Source: Mycoplasmopsis californica
Lineage (GTDB): Bacteria; Bacillota_I; Bacilli_A; Mycoplasmatales; Metamycoplasmataceae
Length of the DNA: 64,000 nt
NCBI RefSeq assembly: GCF_000695835.1
Contig: NZ_CP007521.1
Coordinates: 682,001-746,000, forward strand
Reading direction: 5' to 3'
The notes under the pieces are model-generated. The model saw only the letters and a program-made list of their open reading frames with translations. It did no database searches and had not been told where the DNA came from. Shown piece by piece: positions 42,234 to 52,527 of this stretch (positions are counted from its first letter, which is position 1; the number at the start of each line of letters is the position of its first letter). The translations under genes were made by a program, and so were the position numbers.

Positions 42234-42977
42234 ATGGGTTTTAATTTAAAAATGATTTTTCTTTGATGACATTTTCTATGATGTATGTGAAGATTAAGCG
42301 CTGCATCAAAAAGATATAGACGCGATCCAATGAATTTTCACATTCAACAACGGAATGACTATTTACTTAAAAGGGCTAAACAACTCTTATGATATTTCAA
42401 TGTTAAACTGGAGGTTGTAGGTCTGGATTCATTGCCAAAAGGGCCTGTTATCCTAATGCCGAACCACAAATCAAATATTGATCCCTTATTAATTTTGGCA
42501 TCCCTAGAAAAAACCAATTTTGAACGTATTGGTAAAAATAAAATTCCTACTTTTATTGCAAAAGTTGAGTTAAAAAAGAGGGGAATTACTCGCAAAGTAC
42601 TTGAACTTTTGGACACAATTTTTATTAATCGTCAAGATTTGAGACAATCAATTAAATCATTAGAAGAATTCGGAAGTCACGTAAAGCAAAATAAAACTTA
42701 TGGCGTTATTTTTCCTGAAGGTACTAGAATTAATGAGCTAACACTAGGTGAATTCAAAGCTGGCGGAGCAAAAGTCGCTCGTAGTCATTATTTACCTATT
42801 GTTCCTGTCGCTATTTCCGATTCACGTGATGCTTTAAATAAAAAAAGAAACAAAAAATTAAAAATTCGAGTTGAATTTTTAAAAGTAATTAAACCTGCGG
42901 AGTTTATTACAATTGATAATGCGGTTATTATGGAAAGAGTAAAACAAACAATCGAAAAGGCACTAAACCATGAATAA
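42234..42977 (+). CDS. plsC: 1-acyl-sn-glycerol-3-phosphate acyltransferase
   Basis: 247 residues; AAGGAG at the end of acpS serves as its Shine-Dalgarno. It makes phosphatidic acid from lysophosphatidate. The catalytic NHKSNID (NHx4D) lies near residue 78 and FPEGTR near 160. The N-terminus is Trp-rich and hydrophobic (four TGA-Trp codons), likely a membrane anchor. It overlaps scpA by 8 nt. Confidence 0.93.
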
Positions 42978-43788
42978 TAATGAAAGTATATTCAATCAAA
43001 ATGATGACTTAATTCAAATTAAAAACACGCAACACACTAAAGACCTTGAAATGACAGCAAATAAATTTGTTATAAACATCGAAAACTACGAAGGTCCATT
43101 AGACCTTCTACTCGCTTTAGTTCAACAAAAACACAAAAATATTATGGATGTTGACGTTGCTGAACTAGCCAGTTCATACTTGGAAGTTATTCAGACACTA
43201 CAAGAAAATGAAATTGATTTAGCTGGTGAATATTTAGTAATGGCAGCTACATTGCTTGCCTTAAAAACTAAAATGATGTTATATACTCCTGAAGAAAAAC
43301 CTGAAATTGAAGAGGATAAACGCGAATTGCTGCGTAGATTGTATGAGCATCAACAATTTAAAGAGGTTTCAAAAGCACTCCGCGAACACGAACTTGCTCG
43401 AAGTGAAATATTTATCAAAAGACCTAGTGATATTGAAGAATTCTTAGTTGAAGACGATAAAACTGCATTAGATGGGCAATCAAACCCGTTAAAAGTAATC
43501 ACAATACTGAGAAAAATGTTTGAGCGTACGTATGCTCAAAAACTTCGCCGCACTAAGCTGGAACACTTCAATTTAACACCACAAGATCAAATTCCATTTA
43601 TCATTGAATTATTTAAAAATAATGAAGATGTAAGCTTTGAAATGATTTTTAATCAACCTAGTATAAATCACTTTGTAATTACATTTTTAGCTGTTTTAGT
43701 ACTCGTAAAAACACAAAAAATTACACTAGAACAAAAAGAACAATTTGGCACTATCACATTTAAAAAAGGACCTGAATATGAAAAATAA
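42970..43788 (+). CDS. scpA: segregation and condensation protein A
   Basis: 272 residues. ScpA is the kleisin of the bacterial SMC condensin. The N-terminal ENYEGPLDLLLALVQQKHKNIMDVDVAELASSYLE and following LAGEYLVMAATLLALKTKMML are the diagnostic ScpA segments; a variable acidic linker leads to the C-terminal winged-helix part. It overlaps plsC by 8 nt and scpB by 11 nt. Confidence 0.95.
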   Translation: MNNNESIFNQNDDLIQIKNTQHTKDLEMTANKFVINIENYEGPLDLLLALVQQKHKNIMDVDVAELASSYLEVIQTLQENEIDLAGEYLVMAATLLALKTKMMLYTPEEKPEIEEDKRELLRRLYEHQQFKEVSKALREHELARSEIFIKRPSDIEEFLVEDDKTALDGQSNPLKVITILRKMFERTYAQKLRRTKLEHFNLTPQDQIPFIIELFKNNEDVSFEMIFNQPSINHFVITFLAVLVLVKTQKITLEQKEQFGTITFKKGPEYEK

Positions 43789-44362
43789 TATTTTGGAAGC
43801 TCTATTATATATTCAAGGCGATGAAGGCTTAAGTCTTGAACAAATACAAGAAATATTCAATCTTAACACTACTCATGAGGCAAAAAAAGTTCTAAACGAC
43901 TTTATGAAAGAATATAATTCACGTGAAACTGCACTTAAAGTTGTGAATTTTAATGATATATTCAAATTAGCTACTCGTGAAACATATAAAGACTATATTA
44001 CTAAAATGGTTCAAGTTACTAAAAAGCACCGTTTATCAAATGCAGCAATTGAAGTTGCTGGAATTGTCGCATACAAACAACCAGTCACACGTTCAATAAT
44101 AAATAATATTAGGGGGGTTGCTAGCGAACAAGTTGTTAACACTTTACTCGCCAAGGGTGTTATTGAGGAGGTTGGGATAAGCCCAACTCCTGGAAACCCT
44201 GTTTTATATGGGGTCACAAACAAGTTTTACGACTACTTCCGTATTAGATCAATGTCAGACCTACCAAAACTTAATGAATTTAATTATCTTGACGGTGTTG
44301 AAAATGAAAGTCCAGATGAATTTAATTTTTTTGACTCACAACGTCAAGACCAAAATGAATAG
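43778..44362 (+). CDS. scpB: segregation and condensation protein B
   Basis: 194 residues from ATG 43778, with AAGGAC 7 nt upstream inside scpA; the longer in-frame extension to 43745 adds no family sequence. ScpB dimers bind the ScpA-SMC complex. Two winged-helix domains are seen: ILEALLYIQGDEGLSLEQIQEIF, and ELAGIVAYKQPVTR-like AAIEVAGIVAYKQPVTRSII followed by RGVASEQVVNTLLAKGVIEEVG and GNPVLYGVT. Confidence 0.95.
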   Translation: MKNNILEALLYIQGDEGLSLEQIQEIFNLNTTHEAKKVLNDFMKEYNSRETALKVVNFNDIFKLATRETYKDYITKMVQVTKKHRLSNAAIEVAGIVAYKQPVTRSIINNIRGVASEQVVNTLLAKGVIEEVGISPTPGNPVLYGVTNKFYDYFRIRSMSDLPKLNEFNYLDGVENESPDEFNFFDSQRQDQNE

Positions 44363-44387
44363 TGGGTCTCCACTATTTTAATTTTAA

Positions 44388-45245
44388 ATGGCTAAACATA
44401 CATTTATAACCACTCAAAACGACCAGGGGCGCAAATTAATTAAATTTTTAGCCTCTATTTTCAAAAAAACACCGTTATCAAAAATTCACAAAATTTTGCG
44501 TGTTGGAGACGTCAAAATTAATTCACAACGGATTAAAAATCCAAATTTCATTGTTCAAGCTGACCAAACAATTGAAATTTTTGGTTTAAATAATAATGAC
44601 GCTACACTTTTTACTCACAAAAAAAATAACCAAAACCTATCTATTGTTTACGAAGATGACAATATTTTAATTATAAATAAGCAAATAAATACTCTTGTCC
44701 ACGGGCATCCAAAATCACTTGATAATCAGGTCTTAAATTATCTTAAATTTAACCAAACAACCTCATTTAAGCCCTCGCACGTAGGACGACTAGATAAAAT
44801 AACGAGCGGAATAATAGTTTATGCCAAAAACTATTCAACATTAGCTCAATTAAACTCTAAACATTCGAACTTCACAAAAATTTATAAATTTATTCCGACC
44901 AAACCAATTAAAACAGGCGAATATAATTTTTGAATAGAAAAAGATGAAATGAATCAAAAAATGAAAGTTGTAAATCATTCCACAAAAAATGCATGTATTG
45001 CAAAGACGTTAATTTATTCAGTAAATAACCAGTATTTTGCAGAAATTTTAACAGGAAGAAAACATCAAATTAGACTAAGTTGTGCTTATCTTGATGCACC
45101 GATTTTGGGAGATGTAAAATATGGAGCCAAACCAGATAAACGTGTTTATTTACATTCATATTCAATAACATTCAATGCTTTAGAAGGTAATATTGAGTAT
45201 TTAAATCAAAAAACATTTAAAATTGAACCAGATAACTGAGTTTAA
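44388..45245 (+). CDS. RluA/RluC-family 23S rRNA pseudouridine synthase
   Basis: 285 residues, ending with a TGA-Trp then Val and TAA. An N-terminal S4-like RNA-binding domain (SKIHKILRVGDVKINSQRIKNPNFIVQADQ) precedes the catalytic domain: IVYEDDNILIINKQINTLVH, HVGRLDKITSGIIVYAK with the catalytic Asp, and EILTGRKHQIRLS. The RluC subgroup is most likely (target U955/2504/2580), distinct from the RluD-like gene at 55765. It sits between scpB and gatC. Confidence 0.9.
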
Positions 45246-45254
45246 GGAGTTGTA

Positions 45255-45557
45255 ATGAAATCTATTAATAAAGAAAAACTAGCTGAAATAGTTAAAAGCT
45301 TGATGCTTGAACCTAGTGATAATGTGCTCGAACAAATTCTTAGTGAGTGAGATTTAATTCAAAAGCAAATGTCTTTTATTAATGCTATCGACACAATAGG
45401 AGTCAAACCTTTAAGCCATATTGATGAACATCCACGGATTGACTTCTTGCGTGAGGACACAATCGATTCTTCCTGAGCAATATCTAAACAAACTGCATTG
45501 CAAAATGCATTAGAATATGATCAAGACTACATAATTACTGAAAAGGTGGTTAAATAA
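45255..45557 (+). CDS. gatC: aspartyl/glutamyl-tRNA amidotransferase subunit C
   Basis: 100 residues with two TGA-Trp; ATG follows AAGGAG. GatC stabilises GatA-GatB. The short helical protein with MSFINAIDTIGVKPLSHIDE and LREDTIDSSW matches GatC (consensus: I-d-t-e-g-v-x-P-x-x-h, LREDxv). It is coupled to gatA through TAATG and precedes gatA and gatB in the standard order. Confidence 0.9.
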
Positions 45558-46885
45558 TGGAATTAAAAGTTAAAGGTAACTTCTCAAAAGCGCAAGAAGA
45601 GCTGAAAAACGATAAAAATAATGCAGTAGCACACGTTTATACAGAACAAAATACTGAAAAAGATGGAATTTTAAGTGGTGCTGTGTTTACAATTAAAGAT
45701 GTTTTTGCAACCAAGGACGTCAAAACTACTGCTTCAAGCAAAATTTTAGAGACTTTTAATCCCGGATACAACGCAACACCTGTGCAAAAATTATTAGACG
45801 CAGGTGCAACACCTGTTGGTAAAGTGTATAATGATGAGCTAGCTCTTGGAGGGACGGGAACGTTTAGCGCATTCGGATTAATTAAGAACCCAATCGACAA
45901 TTTGCGCCTTTCAGGGGGTTCGTCATCAGGATCGACTGCTACATTAACTAAAAACGTGTCATTCGCACTCGCGTCAGATACAGGTGATTCAGTACGTTTG
46001 CCCGCTTCTTATAATTCACAAGTTGGATTTAAACCAAGTTATGGCGCAATTAGCCGATACGGAATGTTCGCATACGCTTCGTCACTTGATACTGTCAGTT
46101 ATTTTGCGCACAACGTTAATGATATCGCATTATTATCACAAGTAATGTTCGGTGTAGATTCAAAAGATTTTACAAGTGTCTCTGTAAAAATTAATGATAT
46201 CAAAAAAATAAAACCATCTAAAATTGCAATTCTTGACATTGAAGAATCATTGCTGTCTGAATTTGTTTTTAACTCTTATAAATCATTGATTAAAAAATTA
46301 AAAAATACTGATATTACTATTGAAATCGTCAAACCAGATAAAAAATTATTATTAGCTGTTAAGCCTGTTTATGATATTATTTCGTACTCAGAAGCATCAA
46401 GTAATTTAGCTAATTTAAACGGTATTGCTTTCGGGTCGAGAAAAGAAGGTTCTAATTGAGAAGAAATAATGACAAATACACGCTCAGCAGGTTTTGGAAC
46501 AATGGTACAACGTCGACTAACATTAGGAAGTTTTTTCTTATTTAGCGAAAATCAAAAAGAATTATTTTTAAAAGCTCAACAAGTTAGACGTTTAATTAAA
46601 GAATATTGAGATCGCTTACACGAACAATATGACTTAGTTATTTACCCAGCGAGTGCAGACATCGCTCCCTACATTGACTCAACAAAAAATAAATCATATG
46701 ATTATATGGACTATATTTTAACCACTAGTAATTTAGCTGGTCTTCCTTCAATTACTTTACCGTGAATTAAAAATGAAAAAGGCCTTGGCGTAAATATTAC
46801 GCTTGAAACACCAATTTATTCAGACGAAAAACTACTTTCTTATTCATTATGGATGGAAGATTTTTTAGGAGGAGAAAATGAATAG
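45557..46885 (+). CDS. gatA: aspartyl/glutamyl-tRNA amidotransferase subunit A
   Basis: 442 residues. GatA is the amidase that releases ammonia from glutamine for Glu-tRNA-Gln or Asp-tRNA-Asn. The Ser-cisSer-Lys triad is visible: Lys in TIKDVFA, GGSSSGSTA, and DTGDSVRLPAS (usual DTGGSIR, here Gly to Asp). The C-terminal portion is typical (ASADIAPYI, DYILTTSNLAGLPSITLP). Overlaps gatC by one and gatB by eight bases. Confidence 0.95.
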
Positions 46886-48293
46886 CTTTGAAGTTATTAT
46901 TGGTATTGAAATTCACCTTGAATTAAAAACTAAAACAAAAATGTTTTCACCTGCGCCAATCGACTTTTTAGCCGAACCTAACACAGCAATTAATCAAATT
47001 GATTTAGGTTATCCAGGCACTCTTCCTCTTTTAAATAAAGAAGCAGTAATTTATGCCATAAAACTTGCAAAAGCCTTAAACATGAATATTGATACTGAGC
47101 TACATTTTGATCGCAAAAACTATTTTTACACCGACTTACCAAAAGGTTATCAAATTACTCAGTTTTTTCGACCAATTGGTTCAAATGGCTATATAATTAC
47201 TGATTTTAACACTGAAAATCGTGTCGAAATAGAAAGAATTCATCTCGAGGAAGATACTGCACGACAACATCATGGAGTTCAAACTAAATTAGATTATAAT
47301 CGTGCTGGTGTCCCTTTAATAGAAATTGTTACAAAGCCGTGTATTCGCTCAGCTGAAGAAGCTGTAGCGTATGTTAACTCAATACGTCAAACTGCATTAG
47401 CCTTAGATATTTCAGATGCAAAAATGGAATTAGGTTCGCTTCGTGCTGATATAAATATCTCATTACGCCCAAAAGGTTTTGATGTTTTCGGAACAAAAGT
47501 CGAAATCAAAAACATTGCCACTTTTCGTGGTATTGCCAAGGCAATCGAAAATGAAATTCAAATTCAAACAAAAAAACTACGTACTGGCGAAAAAATTATG
47601 CAACAAACAAAACGTTTTGACCCTGACACACAAAGCAATATTCCTATGCGTACCAAAACAGGCCAGGTTGACTATAAATACTTTCCTGAGCCAAATATTC
47701 CTATTATTCAGCTCTCAAAAGAATTTGTAAACTCAGTAAAATTAAGCGAATTACCATGAGAACGTACACAAAGATACCGTTCATATGGAATACAAGACAT
47801 TTATATTAATTCATTAATTAACGACATAGATCTTGCTAAATATTTTGATTCTATTGACTTCCATGATAAGCAAAAATTATCTAAACTTTTCTTTGCTGAG
47901 GTAGTTTCATTAGCAAATTCAACTCAAAAACACGTTTGTGAGTTGAATATTAAACCATCGCAACTTGTTGAAGCTATTAATCTTTTAGAAAATGAGGTTA
48001 TTAGCGGACGTTCGTTTAAAAAACTTGTTCCTTTATTACAAAATAACTCAAAATCATTAGATGACCTAGTTCAAGAGAATAAACTGGCACAAATATCAGA
48101 TACTGAAACAATAACTAAATGAGTTTTAGAAATCATTTCACAAAATGAACAGGCAATTTCTGAATATCCAAATCGTCCTGAACGTGTTTTAAAAATGATT
48201 CAAGGTTCATTAATGAAAATATCTGACGGGCAAATTAATCCCAATAAAGCTTCCCAAATAGTACAATCAATCCTTGAACAAAAATTTAATTAA
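46878..48293 (+). CDS. gatB: aspartyl/glutamyl-tRNA amidotransferase subunit B
   Basis: 471 residues with TGA-Trp codons. GatB binds tRNA, activates the misacylated amino acid with ATP, and receives ammonia. The N-terminus IIGIEIHLELKTKTKMFSPAP, the YFYTDLPKGYQITQFF stretch, LEEDTARQHH, DYNRAGVPLIEIVT and YKYFPEPNIP are diagnostic. The C-terminal YqeY-like tail contains NGxxS-type VISGRSFKKLVP. A terminator follows at once. Confidence 0.96.
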
Positions 48294-48316
48294 GCAATTT
48301 AATTGCTTTTTTTATT
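48292..48316 (+). terminator. gatCAB terminator
   Basis: Stem aagcaat/attgctt around tta, with seven T, overlapping the gatB stop. Confidence 0.75.
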
Positions 48317-48387
48317 GAACAATTTCAGTCAAAAAATCAATTTATTCCTTTTTTTGCTATTAAAATAAGTTTATGCACAAATAAATT

Positions 48388-48942
48388 ATGATGAAAAAAC
48401 TTATAATTCCTGTACCTTTATACCTTCCACTATTTACTGCATCATGCACAATTTATACTCAGAAATTCGAAGAAAAAACAATTACTAAATATTATGTTGC
48501 TGATGGGGATACTATTTACTTTTATAACAATGACAAAAAAATTGGAATAAGGATACTTGGGATTGACACTCCAGAAACCAAAAAGAAAAATAACGATGTA
48601 GCTACCCTTGAAAATCATTTTGCACAGTTAGCAAAAAATGAACTAATAAACATTCTTAAAAATAAACCGATCAAAATCGAAAAAATTAATGAAGATAAAT
48701 ATGGACGCTGAGTATGTCGAATTTATAATAGCGAAGGTGTAGATGCAGGATTACGCTTAATTAAAGAGGGTTTTGCACGGGTCAAATATCTTGAAAAAAT
48801 CCCTAAAAATATTAATTATTGAAATAATCACGGCAAAATAATTGACTATTTCAACACTTTAAAAAACACAGAAGAAAAAGCAAAAAGAAACAAAAAAGGT
48901 ATATGAAAACATAAAACTAAGGAAATTTTTAAGAAAAAGTAG
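48388..48942 (+). CDS. thermonuclease (SNase)-family lipoprotein
   Basis: 184 residues with TGA-Trp codons. An N-terminal Lys-rich start and hydrophobic segment end in TASC at residues 17-20, a mycoplasma-type lipobox, so it should be a membrane-anchored surface protein. The SNase domain follows: VADGDTIYFY, IGIRILGIDTPETK with catalytic Arg and Glu, then DKYGRWVCRIY. These match the catalytic Arg, Glu and Arg of staphylococcal nuclease. It would degrade host nucleic acid for nucleotide uptake. ATG 48388 or 48391 could be the start. Confidence 0.85.
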
Positions 48943-49057
48943 TATTTTCAGTCTCCAATTCAGTCTTTTTTATTCTTTTTTGAAAAAAAGATTTAATATC
49001 CTAGTCAAAAATTCCAAACTAAATAAATTTTTAATTTTCAAAAAAAATATTTTTTAA

Positions 49058-49063
49058 TATAAT
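49058..49063 (+). promoter_or_regulatory. -10 box of rplK-rplA
   Basis: TATAAT about 82 nt before the rplK start codon in an A/T-rich run; defines a leader of roughly 75 nt. Confidence 0.6.
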
Positions 49064-49085
49064 GAAAAAGCAATTTATATTTAAT

Positions 49086-49130
49086 TGCCTCTAAGCTAGT
49101 GGGAGATTTATATCGCTAGAACCACCATTA
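49086..49130 (+). promoter_or_regulatory. structured leader of rplK-rplA, possible L1 binding site
   Basis: The leader is less A/T-rich than other intergenic DNA and can pair GTGG (49099-49102) with CCAC (49122-49125), with an inner gctag/ctagc pairing alternative. Other bacteria repress this operon by L1 protein binding an rRNA-like site containing AGUGGGAG near L11, and AGTGGGAG occurs here at 49098-49105. Inference from position and motif only. Confidence 0.5.
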
Positions 49131-49145
49131 TCGAAAGGATAAAAT

Positions 49146-49598
49146 ATGGCAAAATCAAAAGCTGACATTGTTCGTGTTCGTAAATTGCAATTCAAAGCCG
49201 GGCAAGCTAAACCAGGTCCAGCATTAGCTGGTGTTGGTATCAATATGCCCGACTTTACAAGAGCTTTTAACGATGCGACACGTGATAGAGGAGATGAACC
49301 AGTTCCGGTTCAAATTACTGTTTATAAAGATAAGTCATTTGACTTTAAAGTGTTTACTGCTCCAGCGAGTTATAAACTTGCTCAAGCAGCAAAAATTACA
49401 AAAGGTAGTTCAAACGCTAAAACGACAAAAGTAGCTTCAATTACTGTTGAACAATTAAGAGAAATCGCTCAATATAAACTAGTGGATTTAAACACTGATG
49501 ATGTTGAGGTTGCTATGAAAACAATTGCTGGCACTGCTAGAAATATGGGTATTACAGTTGAGGGTTACACTGATGCACCGGTTAAAGGAGACAAATAA
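49146..49598 (+). CDS. rplK: 50S ribosomal protein L11
   Basis: 150 residues; ATG follows AAAGGAT. L11 forms the GTPase-associated centre stalk base. Typical blocks: LQFKAGQAKPGPALAGVGINMPDFTRAFNDATRD, PVQITVYKDKSFDFKVFTAPASYKL and the C-terminal IAGTARNMGITVEG. The N-terminal region reads VGIN rather than QxGVN, slightly divergent. TAATG coupling to rplA. Confidence 0.96.
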   Translation: MAKSKADIVRVRKLQFKAGQAKPGPALAGVGINMPDFTRAFNDATRDRGDEPVPVQITVYKDKSFDFKVFTAPASYKLAQAAKITKGSSNAKTTKVASITVEQLREIAQYKLVDLNTDDVEVAMKTIAGTARNMGITVEGYTDAPVKGDK

Positions 49599-50290
49599 TG
49601 GCTAAAATTGGTAAAAAAATTAAAGCTGCTTGAGAATCTTTTGACAAAAACGTTGCTTATGACCTAAAAGAAGCAATTGACTTAGCAAAAAGAACTTCAT
49701 ATTCAAAATTTGACGGTTCAATTGAATTAGTCTTCAAATTAAACTTAGACGTTCGTAAAGCGGAACAACAACTACGTGGAGCCGTTTTACTACCTAATGG
49801 TACAGGTAAAAATGTCAGAGTGCTAGTAGTTACAAACAACCCGGAAAAACAAAAAGCCTCAACAGCGGCAGGAGCTGATCAAGTTGTTGATGGAGCAGCT
49901 TTAGAACAAAAAATCAAAGAAGATGACTTCGATTTCGATGTTATGGTTGCTGACCCAGCAATGATGCCAATTTTAGGTAAATACGGTAAAAAACTTGGGC
50001 CTAAAGGTCTAATGCCTAACCCCAAAACTGGTACAGTTACTCCAACACCTGAAAAAGCAGTTGAAGAATTGAAAAAAGGTAAAGCTAACTATAGAACTGA
50101 TAAAGCCGGTATTGTTCATACACAAATCGGTAAAGTATCAATGGACACTGACAAACTTGTAGAAAACGCACAAACAGTTATCTCTCTAATTAAAAAACTT
50201 AAACCATCAACCGTTAAAGGTGCATACATGCAAAATATTGTTGTTTCACCAACAATGGGTCCTGGTATTAAAGTTAAAATTGAAAAATAA
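49598..50290 (+). CDS. rplA: 50S ribosomal protein L1
   Basis: 230 residues with a TGA-Trp at 49631. L1 forms the mobile stalk at the E site and often represses its own operon. Typical stretches: KFDGSIELVFKLNLDVRKAEQQLRG, LPNGTGK, ADPAMMPILGKYGKKLGPKGLMPNPKTGTVT, and GKANYRTDKAGIVHTQIGKVSM. It shares one base with rplK and ends before a strong terminator. Confidence 0.97.
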
Positions 50291-50294
50291 TTTC

Positions 50295-50321
50295 ATCCAA
50301 GCAATAGCTTGGATTTTTTTA
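50295..50321 (+). terminator. rplK-rplA terminator
   Basis: Perfect 8-bp stem atccaagc-aata-gcttggat followed by a T-run. Confidence 0.85.
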
Positions 50322-50402
50322 AAAAAACGTAAAACACTGACCTCTACTAACAAAATTAAAGTACAATTAATCTTTTTTACCTTGGTATATTGACCCATAG
50401 TT

Positions 50403-50408
50403 TATAAT
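50403..50408 (+). promoter_or_regulatory. -10 box of prfA, likely leaderless
   Basis: TATAAT 10 nt before ATG 50419; no Shine-Dalgarno. No -35 at proper distance. Confidence 0.5.
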
Positions 50409-50418
50409 ATAAAACATT

Positions 50419-51498
50419 ATGGAACAGACAATGTATAAATCACTTTTGGCAATTAAAAATAAATTTGATGAATTGAACCAAAAACTTTCAGACGATAGCG
50501 TTATTCAAGATATTAAGGAATATACACGCATAAATAGAGAAATTCGTAAGATTAATGATATTGCTAAGGCATTCACGACATTTCAAAATTTAGAAAAAGA
50601 CATAATTTCAGCCAAAGAAATGCTATCTTCAAAAGATCCTGAAGAGGTTTTGTTTGCCAAAACAATCATTGACGAAAACACCCCTAAAATGATCCAACTT
50701 GAAGATGAGTTGAAAATTTTAATTTTACCTAAAGATGAAAATGATGATAAAAACGTAATTATTGAAATTAGAGGAGCAGCCGGGGGTGATGAAGCTAATA
50801 TTTTTGCTGGCGATTTATTTAGAATGTACACAAAATACGCCGATGAAATAGGTTTTAAATACAAAACAATTTCGTCATCAGCTGCTAGTGCCGGCGGATT
50901 TAGTCAAATTGTCTTTGTTGTTCGAGGTGAAAATGCATATTCAAAATTAAAATTCGAAACAGGTGTTCATAGAGTCCAAAGAATACCAACTACCGAGTCA
51001 TCTGGGCGCATTCACACATCGACAGTGACAGTTACAGTCATGCCTGAATTAGATGATAGCATCGATATCGAAATTAAACCAAATGAAATAACAGTTGATA
51101 CATTCCGTTCATCAGGAGCTGGTGGACAAAGCGTTAACACTACTGACTCAGCAGTTAGAATTACTCACATTCCAACTGGAATTGTAGTTACCTCGCAAGA
51201 CGAAAGAAGTCAAATAGCTAACCGTGAGTCTGCTATGTCTGTTTTAAAATCTAAGTTATATGACCTTGAAATGCAAAAAAAACAAAATGAAGAATCTAAT
51301 TATCGTAAGCTTGCTGGACATGGCGATAGAAGCGAAAAAATTAGAACATATAATTATCCACAAGACCGTGTTACTGACCATCGAATCGGGTTTTCAACCT
51401 CTTTAAAACAAGTGATTGAAGGTAAATTAGAACCTATTATTCAAAGCTTGTTGACCGAAGAACAAAATCAAAAAATTGCTACAAGCGGACTGAAATAA
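50419..51498 (+). CDS. prfA: peptide chain release factor 1
   Basis: 359 residues. RF1 ends translation at UAA and UAG. The catalytic GGQ lies in [20 protein letters not shown] and the [18 protein letters not shown] stretch precedes it; the N-terminal domain is helical. In an organism that reads UGA as Trp, RF2 is dispensable, and RF1 is all that is needed. The start may be ATG 50419 or ATG 50431; family length allows both. TAATG couples it to prmC, which methylates it. Confidence 0.96.
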   Translation: MEQTMYKSLLAIKNKFDELNQKLSDDSVIQDIKEYTRINREIRKINDIAKAFTTFQNLEKDIISAKEMLSSKDPEEVLFAKTIIDENTPKMIQLEDELKILILPKDENDDKNVIIEIRGAAGGDEANIFAGDLFRMYTKYADEIGFKYKTISSSAASAGGFSQIVFVVRGENAYSKLKFETGVHRVQRIPTTESSGRIHTSTVTVTVMPELDDSIDIEIKPNEITVDTFRSSGAGGQSVNTTDSAVRITHIPTGIVVTSQDERSQIANRESAMSVLKSKLYDLEMQKKQNEESNYRKLAGHGDRSEKIRTYNYPQDRVTDHRIGFSTSLKQVIEGKLEPIIQSLLTEEQNQKIATSGLK

Positions 51499-52208
51499 TG
51501 CCAACTATTGAAGAATTAATTCAAGAAAAAAAGCGATATGGATTAGAACCGACTGTTAGTGCAGATGAGATTGAATTACTGAAAAATAATATGCCAATTC
51601 AATATATTATGGGATATGTTGAATTTTTAAATACACGTATAAATTTAGAACATAAAGTTTTAATACCACGCTATGAAACTGAAGAGATGGTAGATCTTGT
51701 TTTAAAAAAACATATTCCTAAAGCTACTGATTTTAAGGTTTTAGATCTATGTTGTGGTTCAGGTTTTATTGGTCTAGCAATCAAAAAAAATGCCCCATGA
51801 GTAAGTGTTACTTTAAGCGATATTGACACTGAAGCTATTACTCAAACCCGGAAAAATTCAATTGTTAATTTCGGTTCTGATGAGTGTGTAAAAATTATCA
51901 AAAGCAATCTATTTAACAGTATAACCGGCAAATTTGACCTAATTATTTCTAACCCTCCTTATCTTGATGATAAAGTTATTTTGAAGAATAATAATTCCCT
52001 AATTCACGAACCACAACAAGCACTATATGCCCCAAATAAAGGTTGATATTACTACGATTTAATACTGTCGCAATATAAGAAATACCTTAAACCTAATGGA
52101 AAGCTAATTCTCGAAATTAATCCTCTTCATTCTGATAAATGAGAGCAAATTCGAGAAGCTAAAATCATAAAAGATATTAACGGGAAAAATCGTTTTGTTA
52201 TTGTATAA
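51498..52208 (+). CDS. prmC: release factor glutamine methyltransferase
   Basis: 236 residues with TGA-Trp codons. PrmC methylates the Gln of the GGQ loop of RF1 using SAM. Motifs: PIQYIMGYVEFLNTRINLEHKVLIPRYETEEMV, DLCCGSGFIGLAI (SAM loop) and the NPPY motif in ISNPPYLDD. Shorter than many PrmC because the N-terminal helical domain is reduced. Its start overlaps the prfA stop by one base, pairing enzyme with substrate. Confidence 0.94.
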
Positions 52209-52215
52209 TAACGGT

Positions 52216-52440
52216 ATGAATATTAAAGATTTAGTTATTAATCAAATTCAAAAATACACAAAAGTGAAAGTAGAAATGGACTCTTTACTTAAAGAATTAA
52301 AAATTGATTCTTTAAGTCTTGCCGAATTGGTTTTTGAACTAGAAGAACAATTAAAAATTCGTGTGAGCGACGACGAATTAATGAAAATAAAATCTATTAA
52401 AGATGTTGTCGAGTTAATCGAAGCATCAGACAGAGTTTAA
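52216..52440 (+). CDS. acpP: acyl carrier protein
   Basis: 74 residues from ATG 52216, seven nt after prmC (an upstream extension into prmC is not needed). ACP carries acyl groups on a phosphopantetheine arm attached to the Ser of DSLSLAELV, present here at about residue 33. The surrounding four-helix acidic protein is typical. Its modifying enzyme AcpS is encoded at 41933. Mycoplasmas generally lack fatty acid synthesis, so the role is probably acyl transfer from host fatty acids. Confidence 0.92.
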   Translation: MNIKDLVINQIQKYTKVKVEMDSLLKELKIDSLSLAELVFELEEQLKIRVSDDELMKIKSIKDVVELIEASDRV

Positions 52441-52448
52441 CCATTTCC

Positions 52449-52482
52449 ATAAACATTAGTGCCTTATAACGCTAATGTTTAT
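52449..52482 (+). terminator. acpP terminator, first hairpin
   Basis: Eleven-bp stem ataaacattag/ctaatgtttat with a 12-nt loop. Confidence 0.65.
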
Positions 52483-52494
52483 ATTTCACAATTA

Positions 52495-52520
52495 AAAAAA
52501 CAGGTCTCCCTGTTTTTTTT
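52495..52520. terminator. bidirectional terminator between acpP and the Bax-inhibitor-like gene
   Basis: Ten-bp stem aaaaaacagg-tctc-cctgtttttt, A/T runs on both sides; shared by two converging genes. Confidence 0.8.
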
Positions 52521-52527
52521 AATCTTT

